Shown: positions 36,200 through 45,316 of the stretch, piece by piece
How the letters are laid out: every line of letters starts with the position of its first letter
How positions within the stretch are numbered: position 1 is the first letter of the stretch
Assembly: GCF_000377705.1 (NCBI RefSeq)
Contig: NZ_KB898632.1
Coordinates: forward strand, 1-64,000
Reading direction: 5' to 3'
From: Salsuginibacillus kocurii DSM 18087
Lineage (GTDB): Bacteria; Bacillota; Bacilli; Bacillales; Marinococcaceae
Length of the DNA stretch: 64,000 bases
Program-made: the position numbers and the translations under genes
Notes under the pieces: model-generated
Told to the model about the DNA's origin: nothing
Database searches by the model: none
Seen by the model: only the letters and a program-made list of their open reading frames with translations

Positions 36200-36958
36200 T
36201 TATTCATTCGTTCGTTTGTCTTCGTCGAGCGACGGCTCTATAAAACCTTGCGGAAGCATGAACCTTTCATTGTTTATAAGTAGTTCATACCACTCATCGT
36301 CCCCGTGAACATCTGTTTTCAGTTCATTCATTTCTTTGTGGAGACGCTCCATCTTTTTATCTAACTGTGTCGCTGTTTCAGCAGCTTCTTTCAAATCGGC
36401 AAGTACTCGCTCTGGTACTTCCTTATTGAATTTATAATAAATTTTATGTTCAAGACTGGCCCAAAAATCCATCGCGATTGTTCGAATCTGGACTTCCACG
36501 CAAATGTGTTCTTCTCGGTCAGACATAAAAACCGGCACTTCCACAATAAGATGTAAGCTTTGATAGCCATTTGCTTTAGGGTGTTTAATGTAATCTTTTA
36601 TGTCTAATACCTTTATATCTTTTTGACTTTCTAACATTTCACTGAGTTTATAGATGTCTGATAGAAAAGAACATGTAATTCGTATCCCGGCAATATCTAC
36701 AATGTTTTCTTTAATGGCGGGAAGCGTAGGAGTATAGCCCTTTTTATAGATTTTTCGGATAATGCTTTCCGGGGACTTTACCCTCGATTTCACGTGTTCA
36801 ATCGGACTGTAATCATGAACATACTCAAATTCTTGTTTCAATATATCTATTTTTGTGTTCACTTCGTCTAATGCAAATTTATACGTCATTAAAAAACGGG
36901 TCAGCTCAGCTTTGATTGACTTTAGCTTCTTAAAATCAACCGTTCGTTTTAGTTCCAT
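36200..36958 (-). CDS. Small alarmone synthetase (RelA/SpoT-domain, RelP/RelQ type)
   Basis: A 252-residue stand-alone (p)ppGpp synthetase without hydrolase or TGS/ACT domains. Synthetase motifs are HVKSRVKSPESIIRKIYKKG near 55-74, DIAGIRITCSF near 88-98, KANGYQSLHLIVEVPV near 128-143 and VEVQIRTIAMDFWASLEH near 155-172, which carry the ATP-binding Arg/Lys and catalytic Glu/Tyr positions. It makes (p)ppGpp from ATP and GDP/GTP. It is the first gene of the four-gene operon with YwnF-like, TetR and the broken MFS genes. Promoter at 37290-37318. Confidence 0.85.
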   Translation of the reverse strand: MELKRTVDFKKLKSIKAELTRFLMTYKFALDEVNTKIDILKQEFEYVHDYSPIEHVKSRVKSPESIIRKIYKKGYTPTLPAIKENIVDIAGIRITCSFLSDIYKLSEMLESQKDIKVLDIKDYIKHPKANGYQSLHLIVEVPVFMSDREEHICVEVQIRTIAMDFWASLEHKIYYKFNKEVPERVLADLKEAAETATQLDKKMERLHKEMNELKTDVHGDDEWYELLINNERFMLPQGFIEPSLDEDKRTNE

Positions 36959-37248
36959 ATCTTTATGCTCCTTTGAATAGATTGAGCAGCCTCAGTCTAA
37001 TTGTTAAGTACTGTGCTCGAGTTTAAGACGGTACTGCGTTTTGGCTGCTGGCCCAACATATTCGGTTAACGGGTTATTGTACTATGCTCACATGCTACCG
37101 GAATTTTTGACCAAGAAGTCAAGGTGATGACTGCATGAAGCTTACATATGCTATAGCTTTCATACTCTTTGCTCGTTAAGACCCGTCTGCCCAGCCTAAA
37201 CGCCATAAACGCCAATCTCCTTCCTTCTCTTTTACTCTGCATAGCTTC
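36959..37248. other. Leader of the alarmone synthetase operon
   Basis: About 290 bases between the operator region and the first gene. A short frame from ATG 37206 (46 codons, MAFRLGRRVLTSKEYESY...) has a good AAGGAGA eight bases upstream and may be a leader peptide or a gene remnant; it has no recognised homologue. No terminator or attenuator hairpin was evident. Confidence 0.35.
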
Positions 37249-37318
37249 TGACCGACAAGTCATTAAATGACTAATCGGTCACTACCTTTATTATATGGTG
37301 AATGGCCCTAATGATCAA
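37249..37318 (-). promoter_or_regulatory. Promoter with tandem TetR-type operators
   Basis: On the minus strand TTGATC (37313-37318) and TATAAT (37290-37295) are 17 bases apart. Two 14-bp sites of the form TGAC-N6-GTCA follow: 37268-37281 and 37249-37262, centred 19 bases apart. They cover the transcription start and are good sites for the TetR protein of this operon. Confidence 0.7.
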
Positions 37319-37659
37319 CTAGGCAAAAGCAGCTGCCAGAAAGGAAGAAAAAATACAAAAACCGAACAAAGTGAAGGAAGCAATTTAATCAGCTCTCGTT
37401 AATTCGAAGGATTTTAACGGAAAAAAACGGACCGTTCGTTTTTATGCTTGTTTTACTATTTTCCTCGTTCGACATAGAAAGATGACTGTTATGTGAATCA
37501 TTGTGTAATATAGAGTGAATGCGAGCATGACGCACACGCATCGATTTAGCGGAGCGGTAGGTTGGATCGGAAGCAAACTAGAGGTGATATGATACACTGG
37601 AATGAACAAAACAGTGAACGTACTCAACGTGATAAAGGATGACTTAGGGGTTTTCATGG
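37319..37659. other. Gap upstream of the ACR3-like gene, nothing else recognised
   Basis: About 340 bases without a supportable gene; short frames on the minus strand (37442-37657) have no ribosome site or family resemblance. Confidence 0.35.
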
Positions 37660-38604
37660 ATGAAAGCGTGGGAGAAGTATTATACGTTTATAATTATATT
37701 ATCAATAGGAATCGGTTTAGGTTTGGGACAAATTGACGCGTGGCGCGGCAATGCGGAGTTTTTAATTGTTCCCTTTTTGATCATCATGCTGTGTGCAGTC
37801 TTTTTACAGCTGCCTTTACATGAAGTTAAAAAAGCACTCGCACATGCGCAATTTACAAATGCATCCCTATTTATTAATTTTATTTGGACCCCATTTCTAG
37901 CTTGGCTGCTTGCTCATTTGTTTCTTGCTGAGCATCCGGCCCTCTGGATCGGGTTTATTATGCTTGTTGTCACACCTTGTACAGATTGGTATTTAATATT
38001 TACAAAGCTTGCAAAAGGGAACATGGCCGCTTCAACCATGCTTTTACCGATTAATTTGGTCTTGCAAGTTCTTCTGTTGCCATTCTATCTCTATTTATTT
38101 ACTGGCACACAAGACATGATTTCTCCCCATGTTTTTATGGAAAGCATTGGGCTTGTCTTTTTATTGCCTGCGCTATTGGCGTGGCTGACCCACCGCCTCG
38201 GTAATGGCACTCGTTTCTACCATTCGCACTTCTTATCTATCGTGCAAGTTATACCCATTGTATTTTTGAGTTTGACAATTGTAGCTATGTTTATGGCTGA
38301 AGGACATATTCTGCTTTCTCATTTAGATTTATTGCTCGTATTACTAGTGCCGCTGCTTTTATTTTTTGCTTTTAACTTTCTGTTCAGTCGATTTACGGCC
38401 AGAATACTGCGTTTTTCTAAACAGGACCAAACAAGTTTACAGTTTGTTACGCTGGCACGGAATTCACCGGTGGCCCTGGCCCTTGCATTAACGGCTTTTC
38501 CGCATGAGCCCCTAATAGCTCTTACTTTAATCATTGGGCCATTGCTTGAGTTGCCATTATTAGCCGGGGCCACACAGCTTATTCTTTTCTTGAACAACAA
38601 ATAA
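37660..38604 (+). CDS. ACR3/BASS-family transporter (arsenite-efflux type)
   Basis: A 314-residue protein with ten helices of the bile acid:sodium symporter superfamily. The ACR3-like segment IMLVVTPCTDWYLIF near 104-118 contains the conserved membrane Cys (PCT), and NSPVALALALTAFP near 269-282 is the second family landmark. It is close to Bacillus proteins annotated as arsenic-resistance transporters, though true arsenite export is unproven and the ars operon of this window is 25 kb away. AGGGG precedes the ATG at 37660. Confidence 0.7.
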   Translation: MKAWEKYYTFIIILSIGIGLGLGQIDAWRGNAEFLIVPFLIIMLCAVFLQLPLHEVKKALAHAQFTNASLFINFIWTPFLAWLLAHLFLAEHPALWIGFIMLVVTPCTDWYLIFTKLAKGNMAASTMLLPINLVLQVLLLPFYLYLFTGTQDMISPHVFMESIGLVFLLPALLAWLTHRLGNGTRFYHSHFLSIVQVIPIVFLSLTIVAMFMAEGHILLSHLDLLLVLLVPLLLFFAFNFLFSRFTARILRFSKQDQTSLQFVTLARNSPVALALALTAFPHEPLIALTLIIGPLLELPLLAGATQLILFLNNK

Positions 38605-38608
38605 AAAA

Positions 38609-38640
38609 GGAAGCTGCGACTCAGGCAGCTTCCACTTTTT
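38609..38640 (+). terminator. Terminator of the ACR3-like gene
   Basis: A 9-bp stem GGAAGCTGC/GCAGCTTCC with a 7-base loop, followed by ACTTTTT. Confidence 0.85.
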
Positions 38641-38666
38641 ATATCTACTCGTCTGCTGCATGTTTT

Positions 38667-38813
38667 CTACAATAAGACGCCTAGTAACATAATCGCTCCT
38701 GCTACGAGCACCACTAGCGCAAAGAGACGCAGCAAACACCCTACTCCTCTCATAATGAGAGGAAAGAAAAAGATAACCATTATAATTAAAATAATTAGCG
38801 TGAGCGGATCCAT
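38667..38813 (-). CDS. 48-residue membrane protein
   Basis: MDPLTLIILIIMVIFFFPLI followed by a short basic loop (MRGVGCLLR) and a second helix (LFALVVLVAGAIMLLG). AAAGGAG precedes the ATG by eight bases. No family recognised; the two-helix hairpin with a basic turn is typical of small stress or sporulation membrane proteins. Confidence 0.6.
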   Translation of the reverse strand: MDPLTLIILIIMVIFFFPLIMRGVGCLLRLFALVVLVAGAIMLLGVLL

Positions 38814-38994
38814 TGTACGCACTCCTTTCCCAATACACCCATTCGTTCATGTTCTCTTCGCGGCACACCGCCGACAGTTCATGTATATTCATGGGCATGC
38901 CCAATTATAGCACTTCCCACCCCGTACACTCTTGGTTCTCTACTGAATTTTATATTTCTTGATAAACCCCCACATTCTTTGTATTTTCCTACCT

Positions 38995-39183
38995 TTATCT
39001 TTCATTTTTATGCTGCGTATACGCGCGTAATTCCCCGATAAATAAAGTAAAGGGCACAAGTGTAGCTACACCGATAGCTATAGCCCATCCGCCGGCGTCT
39101 TGATTCCATTGTTGCACCGTTAAAAAAATGCCGATAATCACCATAACTCCATAATAAATAAGCATAAGCATTTGTTTTTGCAT
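38995..39183 (-). CDS. 62-residue membrane protein
   Basis: Two hydrophobic helices (about 5-22 and 32-50) with a short polar loop and a charged C-terminus (YTQHKNER). AAAGGA is 11 bases before the ATG. No family recognised. The next 280 bases to the chemoreceptor hold only that gene's promoter. Confidence 0.5.
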   Translation of the reverse strand: MQKQMLMLIYYGVMVIIGIFLTVQQWNQDAGGWAIAIGVATLVPFTLFIGELRAYTQHKNER

Positions 39184-39411
39184 CCCGTTTCACGTCCTTT
39201 AGTTTAACCTTACTTTTTGCGGCACACTTTTCTTTTTTTGTATCATGACATACTTGTCTTTTCTTCACAAATTACCCTTACCTTTTTCTTACCCTCCTTT
39301 TACTAAATCTCCGAGACGGATTTGTCTTCGCTTAAGTATTACCGCTTCCCTACACCGGCAAAAAGCGTCGAATGATGTACATTTATGAAGAAATTAAGTA
39401 GAAAAGTTTTA

Positions 39412-39434
39412 TAATAAAATTTTATGACCGATAT
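39412..39434 (+). promoter_or_regulatory. Sigma-D-like promoter of the chemoreceptor gene
   Basis: ACCGATAT at 39427-39434 matches seven of eight bases of the motility sigma factor -10 element (GCCGATAT); the TAAA-type -35 element about 15 bases upstream is weak but AT-rich. Chemoreceptor genes in Bacillus are typical members of this regulon. Confidence 0.5.
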
Positions 39435-39469
39435 AAAGAAGGAAGGATCTTTTATAACGGGGAAGGAAG

Positions 39470-41182
39470 ATGAAAAACGTGTCAATTGGTAGAAAATTGA
39501 ACCTACTCATGATTGGAATTTTAGTAAGCTTTGCACTGGTAGCCTTTTTCATTGTGCAACAGCAAATCACATCCGGTATTCAAGAATCTGCTCTTCATAA
39601 AGCAGAGTCCGATTTAAACTTGGGATATGCGTATATAGATGAACGTTATCCTGGGGAGTGGTCGGTTGACGATGGGGAGTTATACAAAGGCGGGGAACAA
39701 ATCAGCGGTGATAATGAACTAATTGATCAAATTGGTGAAATGACAGAGGGCACCGTTACGCTCTTTTTAGAAGATACACGGGTGGCTACGAATGTAATTG
39801 CAGAAGACGGTGAACGTGCAGTGGGGACGCAAGCTTCTGCAAACGTTATTGACACCGTTTTAGAAAATGGCAATACATATGCTGGTGAAGCCGAAGTTGT
39901 CGGCAACTCTTATCAAACGATGTATCAGCCCATTGAAAATGCAGACGGGGAACCGATAGGTATGTGGTACGTCGGGGCCTCAGAGGAATTTATTAACGAT
40001 ATTGTTTCGTCTACTGTGATCAGCTTTGCTGTAGTTCTACTCCTCATGGGAGGAATAGGCGTTGGGAGCAGTGTTATATTTTCTTCACGGATGAAAAAGC
40101 GGTTGAACTCCTTAACTGCTGCGATGCAGGAAGCTGGGAAAGGAAATTTCACTCCGACCTTACATGCAGGAAGCTCGGATGAAATCGGCCAAGTGATACA
40201 GCATTATAACAACATGAAAGAACAGTTACAAGCGTTAATAAAAACAGTTACTGAAACGTCAGAACAAGTGGCTGCTGCCTCAGAGGAACTGGCTGCCAGT
40301 TCAGATGAAACCAGTGCGTCAACTGAACAAATTTCAACTTCCATTCAAGAGGTGGCAGAAGGAGCAGAAACCCAAAAAAATGAAGTCGATTCTGCTTCTG
40401 CTATTGTAAGCGAACTAGCAAACGTGGTCCATCAAGTTTCAGAAAGAACAGAACAAATGACGCATACGAGTAAACACGCCTACCATGTGGCTGAGGATGG
40501 GAACAAAAACATCCAAACAGCTGTTGAACAAATGAGCTACATTGAAAACCAAACAAAAGAACTCCATGATGTCATAAAACGGTTAGATGAAAAAACCCGG
40601 CAAATTGGTAATATCGTTACGCTCATTACTAATGTGTCCGAACAAACGAATTTACTTGCCTTAAACGCAGCTATTGAAGCAGCACGGGCTGGAGAAAATG
40701 GAAAAGGCTTTGCTGTGGTAGCTGAAGAAGTTCGAAAACTTGCTGAAGAATCCAATCAATCCGCTCAAGAGATTAAAAATATCGTATTTTCCATCCAAGA
40801 AGAAAGTGGTGAAGCTGTCACCACAATGGAAGCAGGACAAACTACCATCCAGGATGGAACGGTCCTTGTCCAGCAAGCTGGAGACGCTTTTAACCGTATT
40901 ACGACTTCTGTCGAAGACATAGCAACACAGATGAACGAGGTTGAGGATGCAACAGAGCAAATGCAAGCAAGCACGACTCAATTAAACACAGCTGTTGAAC
41001 ACGTCGGTGACCAGAGTGAAAAAGCGGTTGGTCATACTCAAAACGTGGCGGCAGCGGCTGAAGAACAAAGTGCATCCATGGAAGAAGTCGCTTCTTCTTC
41101 TCGTGTCTTAGCTAATCAGTCTGAAGATTTACAAGAAGCAGTTAGTCACTTTACGTTCACAGCTGAAGAAACGAAAGAATAG
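39470..41182 (+). CDS. Methyl-accepting chemotaxis protein
   Basis: A 570-residue receptor. A first helix (about 10-30), an extracellular Cache-like sensor domain (about 35-180) and a second helix (about 182-208) are followed by HAMP (about 208-262) and a long signalling coiled coil. The signalling tip is intact: [20 protein letters not shown] then [30 protein letters not shown] near 380-425, with flanking Gln/Glu pairs for methylation. It feeds CheW/CheA at the cell pole. Ligand unknown. GGAAGGAAG precedes the ATG. Confidence 0.92.
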   Translation: MKNVSIGRKLNLLMIGILVSFALVAFFIVQQQITSGIQESALHKAESDLNLGYAYIDERYPGEWSVDDGELYKGGEQISGDNELIDQIGEMTEGTVTLFLEDTRVATNVIAEDGERAVGTQASANVIDTVLENGNTYAGEAEVVGNSYQTMYQPIENADGEPIGMWYVGASEEFINDIVSSTVISFAVVLLLMGGIGVGSSVIFSSRMKKRLNSLTAAMQEAGKGNFTPTLHAGSSDEIGQVIQHYNNMKEQLQALIKTVTETSEQVAAASEELAASSDETSASTEQISTSIQEVAEGAETQKNEVDSASAIVSELANVVHQVSERTEQMTHTSKHAYHVAEDGNKNIQTAVEQMSYIENQTKELHDVIKRLDEKTRQIGNIVTLITNVSEQTNLLALNAAIEAARAGENGKGFAVVAEEVRKLAEESNQSAQEIKNIVFSIQEESGEAVTTMEAGQTTIQDGTVLVQQAGDAFNRITTSVEDIATQMNEVEDATEQMQASTTQLNTAVEHVGDQSEKAVGHTQNVAAAAEEQSASMEEVASSSRVLANQSEDLQEAVSHFTFTAEETKE

Positions 41183-41201
41183 TAAAAGGCCAATCATCAG
41201 G

Positions 41202-41244
41202 AAACCCCTTTGAATGCGAGCCCGCATGCAAAGGGGTTTTTTAT
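41202..41244 (+). terminator. Terminator of the chemoreceptor gene
   Basis: AAACCCCTTTG pairs with CAAAGGGGTTT, an inner ATGCG/CGCAT stem forms within, and TTTTTT follows. Confidence 0.85.
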
Positions 41245-41280
41245 TATCTGGGAGCTCTCGATCTAATTGGAAAAATCTTA

Positions 41281-41328
41281 TTGACCAGACTGATCTACGG
41301 TGATATGTTTGAATCGACCAGGTTGGTC
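41281..41328 (+). promoter_or_regulatory. Promoter with paired TetR operators
   Basis: TTGACC (41281-41286) and TATGTT (41304-41309) are 17 bases apart. Two related palindromes, GACCAGACTGATC (41283-41295, over the -35) and GACCAGGTTGGTC (41316-41328, just after the -10), fit autoregulation by the TetR protein encoded next. Confidence 0.65.
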
Positions 41329-41354
41329 TAATACTTGTACAGGAGCGAACGGCT

Positions 41355-41990
41355 ATGTCAGAGAAATTCTCGAGTTTAGAGGTTGAAAAACAACAAAAGA
41401 TTCGCAATGCTGCTCTTAAAGTGTTTGCGGAGGAAGGCTATGAGAAGGCTTCTACGAACAAAATTGTTAAAGAAGCTGGAATCGGTAAAGGCATGCTGTT
41501 TTATTACTTTAAAAGTAAATATGATTTGTATTTGTATTTGATTGAATACAGCCTCGACTTAATTTCTAATAACTATTTAGAACGAATCGACACCACAGAA
41601 TCTGATTTTATTAAACGCCTTCATTATACATCCAAATTAAAAATGGAAGTGTTTGATGAAAATCCATACGTATTCACCTTTATTGGAACTTTATTTCTTG
41701 CGGATGAAAGTCAGTGGCCGGAATACTTAAAAGAACGCTACGCACACTTGCGTTCACTTGCCCATGCTAAACTTTATGACAATATTGATTATTCTTTATT
41801 CCGAGATGATGTTGATGTAGAAAAAGCATTTCATCTCATTCAATGGTCGATTGAAGGATATGAGGAAACGTTGAAAAAACGCTTTAAAAATCAACGCTTA
41901 ACCGAGGTTGACATGACGCCGCTATGGGATGAGTTTGAAGAATATCTTCACATTTTAAAAACAAGCTTTTATTCGAGGGAGGCGAAGTAG
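41355..41990 (+). CDS. TetR-family regulator of an ABC exporter
   Basis: A 211-residue regulator with an N-terminal HTH (ASTNKIVKEAGIGKGMLFYY followed by FKSKYDLYLY) and a helical ligand domain. The stop is two bases before the ATPase start, so the three genes form one operon. AGGAG precedes the ATG by ten bases. It likely represses its own operon from the twin GACCAG-type palindromes. Confidence 0.88.
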   Translation: MSEKFSSLEVEKQQKIRNAALKVFAEEGYEKASTNKIVKEAGIGKGMLFYYFKSKYDLYLYLIEYSLDLISNNYLERIDTTESDFIKRLHYTSKLKMEVFDENPYVFTFIGTLFLADESQWPEYLKERYAHLRSLAHAKLYDNIDYSLFRDDVDVEKAFHLIQWSIEGYEETLKKRFKNQRLTEVDMTPLWDEFEEYLHILKTSFYSREAK

Positions 41991-41991
41991 C

Positions 41992-42897
41992 ATGCCTGTT
42001 TTAGAGACGAACCAGTTAACAAAAGCTTTTGGAGATTTTAACGCGCTTAATGGCGTTAATATTGAGGTGAATCAAGGTGAAGTGTTTGGCTTTATTGGTC
42101 CCAACGGTGCGGGTAAATCCACTACCATCCGCATTTTGCTCGGTTTGATGAAAGCTAGTTCAGGAAGCGCTTCGATCTTTGGGAGAGATACCTGGAAAGA
42201 TGCTGTTGAGATTCATAAACGGCTAGCATACGTTCCCGGTGATGTGAACCTTTGGCCAAATTTAACCGGTGGGGAAGTAATTGACTTGTTCGGTAAATTA
42301 AGAGGCGGCATAGCCCGTGAGCGTCGTGATGAACTAATTGAGCGTTTTAAATTAGATCCTGCAAAAAAATGCCGTACCTATTCGAAAGGAAACCGGCAGA
42401 AGGTAGCTCTTGTGGCTGCATTTGCCGCAGATGCAGATTTGTATATTTTAGATGAGCCGACATCAGGATTAGATCCGTTGATGGAGCGAATTTTTCAAGA
42501 GTGTGTCATGGAAGCACGCAGTGAAGGGAAAAGTGTCCTTCTTTCCAGCCACATTTTATCGGAAGTTGAACGGTTGTGTGACCGGGTTGGAATCATTCGC
42601 GAAGGTGCGATTATTGAAAGTGGAACGCTAGCAGATTTGCGTCATTTAACGCGAACGCAGTTTGTGATAGAGACAAAACAGCCGATAGAGGGCCTGCCTT
42701 CCCTGCCTGGGGTTCATGATGTAGTAGAAAAAGATAGATCGTACACCTTTCAAGTAGACTCCGAACATGTAGAAAAAGTCATGCCACACATCTCTAAATA
42801 CGGGGTGGTCAAATTAGAAAGCGCTCCACCTACGTTAGAGGACTTGTTTATGCGTCATTACGAAGGAGAGTCCGTGGAGGCAGGAGGTGAAAGTTAA
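41992..42897 (+). CDS. ABC transporter ATP-binding protein
   Basis: A 301-residue ATPase with Walker A FIGPNGAGKSTT near 36-47, signature TYSKGNRQKVALV (a KGN variant of LSGGQ) near 126-138, Walker B LYILDEPTSGLDP near 147-159 and the H-loop SSHILSEVERL. The C-terminal extension ends in PTLEDLFMRHYEGE, typical of exporters. Its stop overlaps the permease start (AATGG region), giving coupling. Partner permease has 12 predicted helices. Confidence 0.88.
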   Translation: MPVLETNQLTKAFGDFNALNGVNIEVNQGEVFGFIGPNGAGKSTTIRILLGLMKASSGSASIFGRDTWKDAVEIHKRLAYVPGDVNLWPNLTGGEVIDLFGKLRGGIARERRDELIERFKLDPAKKCRTYSKGNRQKVALVAAFAADADLYILDEPTSGLDPLMERIFQECVMEARSEGKSVLLSSHILSEVERLCDRVGIIREGAIIESGTLADLRHLTRTQFVIETKQPIEGLPSLPGVHDVVEKDRSYTFQVDSEHVEKVMPHISKYGVVKLESAPPTLEDLFMRHYEGESVEAGGES

Positions 42898-44501
42898 TGG
42901 CCCAGCAACGGTTTCATCAAACCGGCATTCTAACGCGCTTTATAATAAAGCGCGACCGTCTACGCCTCCCGATTTGGCTGATTGCTTTGCTCATAACAAG
43001 TCTGGCAACTGCTTGGTCTTTTACGGATTTATATCAAAATGAACAAGAACGGCAGTCGATTGCTCAAACTATGATTAATCCAGCTACCACAGCGATGATA
43101 GGCCCCGGGCACGGGTTGGATAATTATACGTTCGGGGCAATGATGGCCCATCAAATGCTTGGTATGACAGCTTTAGTAGTCGGAATTATGAGTATTTTAC
43201 TTGTTGTACGCCATACCCGGGCTCAAGAAGAGGATGGGCGCCTTGAGCTAGTTCATTCTTTACCGACAGGCAGCTTGGCCAACTTAAGCGCTACGCTTAT
43301 CGTCGTTGTAGGGTTAAATATTCTGCTTGCCCTTGCAACTGGTTTTGGCCTGGCCTCTCTTTCGATTGAAAGCATGGATCTCGAAGGTTCATTAATGTAC
43401 GGAGCTGGATTAGGAGCGGTCGGTATCTTTTTTGCTGCACTCACAACATGTTTAGCTCAACTGACTGAAAGTTCGCGCGGGGCAATCGGACTTGCGATAG
43501 CTATGCTAATCGGAGCGTATCTTATTCGTGCCATCGGTGATGTAAGTAACGAGACACTTTCAATGTTCTCACCATTTGGCTGGATTCAAGCAACAGAAGT
43601 GTATGTAAATGATATCTGGTGGCCACTTTTACTGCCGCTAGTTGCTGCGTTTATTTTTACCGCCCTTGCATTTCAACTTAACGTAAAACGTGATGTGGAA
43701 GCAGGACTTCTACCGACTCGAGCCGGCCGTTCTCGTGCCTCCTTCTTGCTGCAAAGTGTGCCGGGATTAGTCTTTAGACTGCAACGCACAAGCTTGATTT
43801 TTTGGGGAATCGGTATGCTCATATTAGGAGCGACCTATGGCTCTGTGTTAGGAGAAACGGAAGTGTTTATTGAAGATGTGGAAATGATGCAAGAATTTAT
43901 TTCTGCCGAAGCTGGTCTATCGTTAACTGAGCAGTTTTTGGCTATGTTGATGTCGGTCATCGCAATTGCTTCTACGATACCAGCCCTTATTTCCATTCTG
44001 CGCTTAAAAGGAGAGGAAAAAAGGAATCGATTAGAACAGTTGCTCGCGCATCCTGTTTCCCAACCCAAACTATACGGGACCTATGTCTTGATGGCTTTGC
44101 TAACTGGTACCATTATGCTCACTCTCGCTACGCTTGGTCTTGGCGGCACAGCAGTCGCCACCATCGATAATGAAATTGAATTCTTCACTTTTATGGAAGC
44201 AGGCTTGGTTTATTTACCGGCCATGTGGGTCATGGTAGGGGTCACTGCTTTATTGCTTGGTTTTATGCCAAAAGCAGCAAGTGTCATTTGGTTTTATTTA
44301 CTCTATTCATTTGTCGTTGTTTATATGGGTGGCATGTTTCAATTTCCTGAATGGATGGAATTTGTATCACCATTTGGCAATATCCCCGAATTACCAATAG
44401 ATGAATTCAACGTTTGGTCTGTGGCCCTGCTGAGCGGGCTTGCCTTATTACTAGTCATAGTAGGTGGTATGGCTTACCGGCGCCGTGACATTGAAGGATA
44501 A
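42897..44501 (+). CDS. ABC-2 type exporter permease, 12 helices
   Basis: A 534-residue membrane protein with about 12 helices in two halves, as in the exporters of polyketide antibiotics. Typical parts are RDRLRLPIWLIALL near 18-31, HTRAQEEDGRLELVHSLPTG near 104-123 and LKGEEKRNRLEQLLAHPVSQ near 365-384, where the repeated RxE-LE(L/Q)L-(S/H)P cytoplasmic loop appears twice. With the ATPase it likely exports a hydrophobic drug; substrate unknown. Confidence 0.85.
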   Translation: MAQQRFHQTGILTRFIIKRDRLRLPIWLIALLITSLATAWSFTDLYQNEQERQSIAQTMINPATTAMIGPGHGLDNYTFGAMMAHQMLGMTALVVGIMSILLVVRHTRAQEEDGRLELVHSLPTGSLANLSATLIVVVGLNILLALATGFGLASLSIESMDLEGSLMYGAGLGAVGIFFAALTTCLAQLTESSRGAIGLAIAMLIGAYLIRAIGDVSNETLSMFSPFGWIQATEVYVNDIWWPLLLPLVAAFIFTALAFQLNVKRDVEAGLLPTRAGRSRASFLLQSVPGLVFRLQRTSLIFWGIGMLILGATYGSVLGETEVFIEDVEMMQEFISAEAGLSLTEQFLAMLMSVIAIASTIPALISILRLKGEEKRNRLEQLLAHPVSQPKLYGTYVLMALLTGTIMLTLATLGLGGTAVATIDNEIEFFTFMEAGLVYLPAMWVMVGVTALLLGFMPKAASVIWFYLLYSFVVVYMGGMFQFPEWMEFVSPFGNIPELPIDEFNVWSVALLSGLALLLVIVGGMAYRRRDIEG

Positions 44502-44683
44502 CACAAAGCCTGTTTTGATTCGTCAAAAGAGGGTATACTGCAAATAAGCAGGCATGGGCAGGAGGCGATTCGTCTATTGGCATGACAGAGAGGAAATGTA
44601 GCATCTGCCTAGCTGCCACTTCGTTGAAAGGAACACGCCACTCACGTTTTGATTGAGCCAGCCAGAGCATCATCATAATCAGC

Positions 44684-44712
44684 TTGGAATTCACGTAAAA
44701 ATAAGGTATAAT
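44684..44712 (+). promoter_or_regulatory. Strong promoter of a candidate antitoxin RNA
   Basis: TTGGAA (44684-44689), a 17-base spacer and a perfect TATAAT (44707-44712) on the plus strand, with no ORF downstream. It points at the toxin gene on the opposite strand. Confidence 0.65.
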
Positions 44713-44718
44713 TACAGC

Positions 44719-44870
44719 AAAGGCAAATACACTAAAAAGACCATAGGTGCTGGTAACACCCATGGTCCCACAATAGCCGGTTCCCTCTAAGGGGGAGGCG
44801 GCATCCTCGATGAAAATAATCACCCGGCTGAGCCGTCCAAAACTCAAGGGTGATTATTTTTTATGGTTAA
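44719..44870 (+). ncRNA. Probable antisense antitoxin RNA (RatA-like arrangement)
   Basis: Transcription from the promoter at 44684-44712 would produce about 150 bases without a ribosome site, ending at the AAAATAATCACCC/GGGTGATTATTTT hairpin (44813-44860) and the T-rich TTTTTTAT after it. The RNA would be complementary to the 3' end of the toxin mRNA, as in txpA/ratA. RNA ends are estimates. Confidence 0.5.
44813..44860. terminator. Shared bidirectional terminator of toxin and antitoxin
   Basis: A 13-bp perfect stem AAAATAATCACCC (44813-44825) with GGGTGATTATTTT (44848-44860); T-rich on both strands. The toxin stop codon lies in the right arm. Confidence 0.7.
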
Positions 44871-44937
44871 ATGACAGTATGGCTACCACCAAACTAGCGA
44901 AACTTATCATCAAGATTAACGCCTGAAATACTGTCAT
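44854..44937 (-). CDS. Holin-like type I toxin (TxpA/BsrG-like)
   Basis: A 27-residue peptide that begins MTVFQALILMISFASLVVAI and ends LSFNHKK: one membrane helix and a short basic tail, with the MTVFQAL(x)LMI start that marks Firmicutes putative holin-like toxins. AAAGGGGGTGAT is a very strong ribosome site. A TATAAT box at 45011-45016 (minus strand) gives a leader of about 65 bases. Such toxins depolarise membranes and are silenced by antisense RNA. Confidence 0.75.
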   Translation of the reverse strand: MTVFQALILMISFASLVVAILSFNHKK

Positions 44938-45016
44938 AGGCTATCACCCCCTTTCGTTCTGGGGATGATGCCAACCTTCACCCTTGAGTTTGCCGAACTA
45001 TTGTTCTATCATTATA

Positions 45017-45316
45017 TCATTTTTAATAATTTATTTGGCTTAAACGTGCAAATCTAGGAAATCATTACCCCTGCTAGAATGGTCTTTTCTATATTTCCTT
45101 CGTTTGCCCTAGGGCTATATATATGATCATGAAGCGGGCAAAGAAAACGAACAAAATAAAACAACATCTATTCCGAAAATATCATATCACGATTATTCAT
45201 ATAGGTGGACTTCTCTACTAGATGATGGTGCCTTTATACATCATATAGAAATAACCATAAAACCATACGCATATATAATGGAAGAAACTCGTCAACAGGA
45301 AGTAGTTTATATCCGC
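45017..45316. other. AT-rich gap, nothing recognised
   Basis: About 300 bases between the toxin promoter and the end of the second xerS gene, with no gene or clear terminator. Confidence 0.35.

Noticed and set aside
37442-37657. 71-codon minus-strand frame upstream of the ACR3-like gene
   Set aside because: No ribosome site, no family resemblance; lies over the promoter region of the plus-strand gene.
44455-44847. A 130-codon minus-strand frame after the ABC exporter
   Set aside because: No ribosome site, overlaps the exporter's 3' end and the candidate antitoxin RNA promoter region; better explained as antisense of non-coding sequence.
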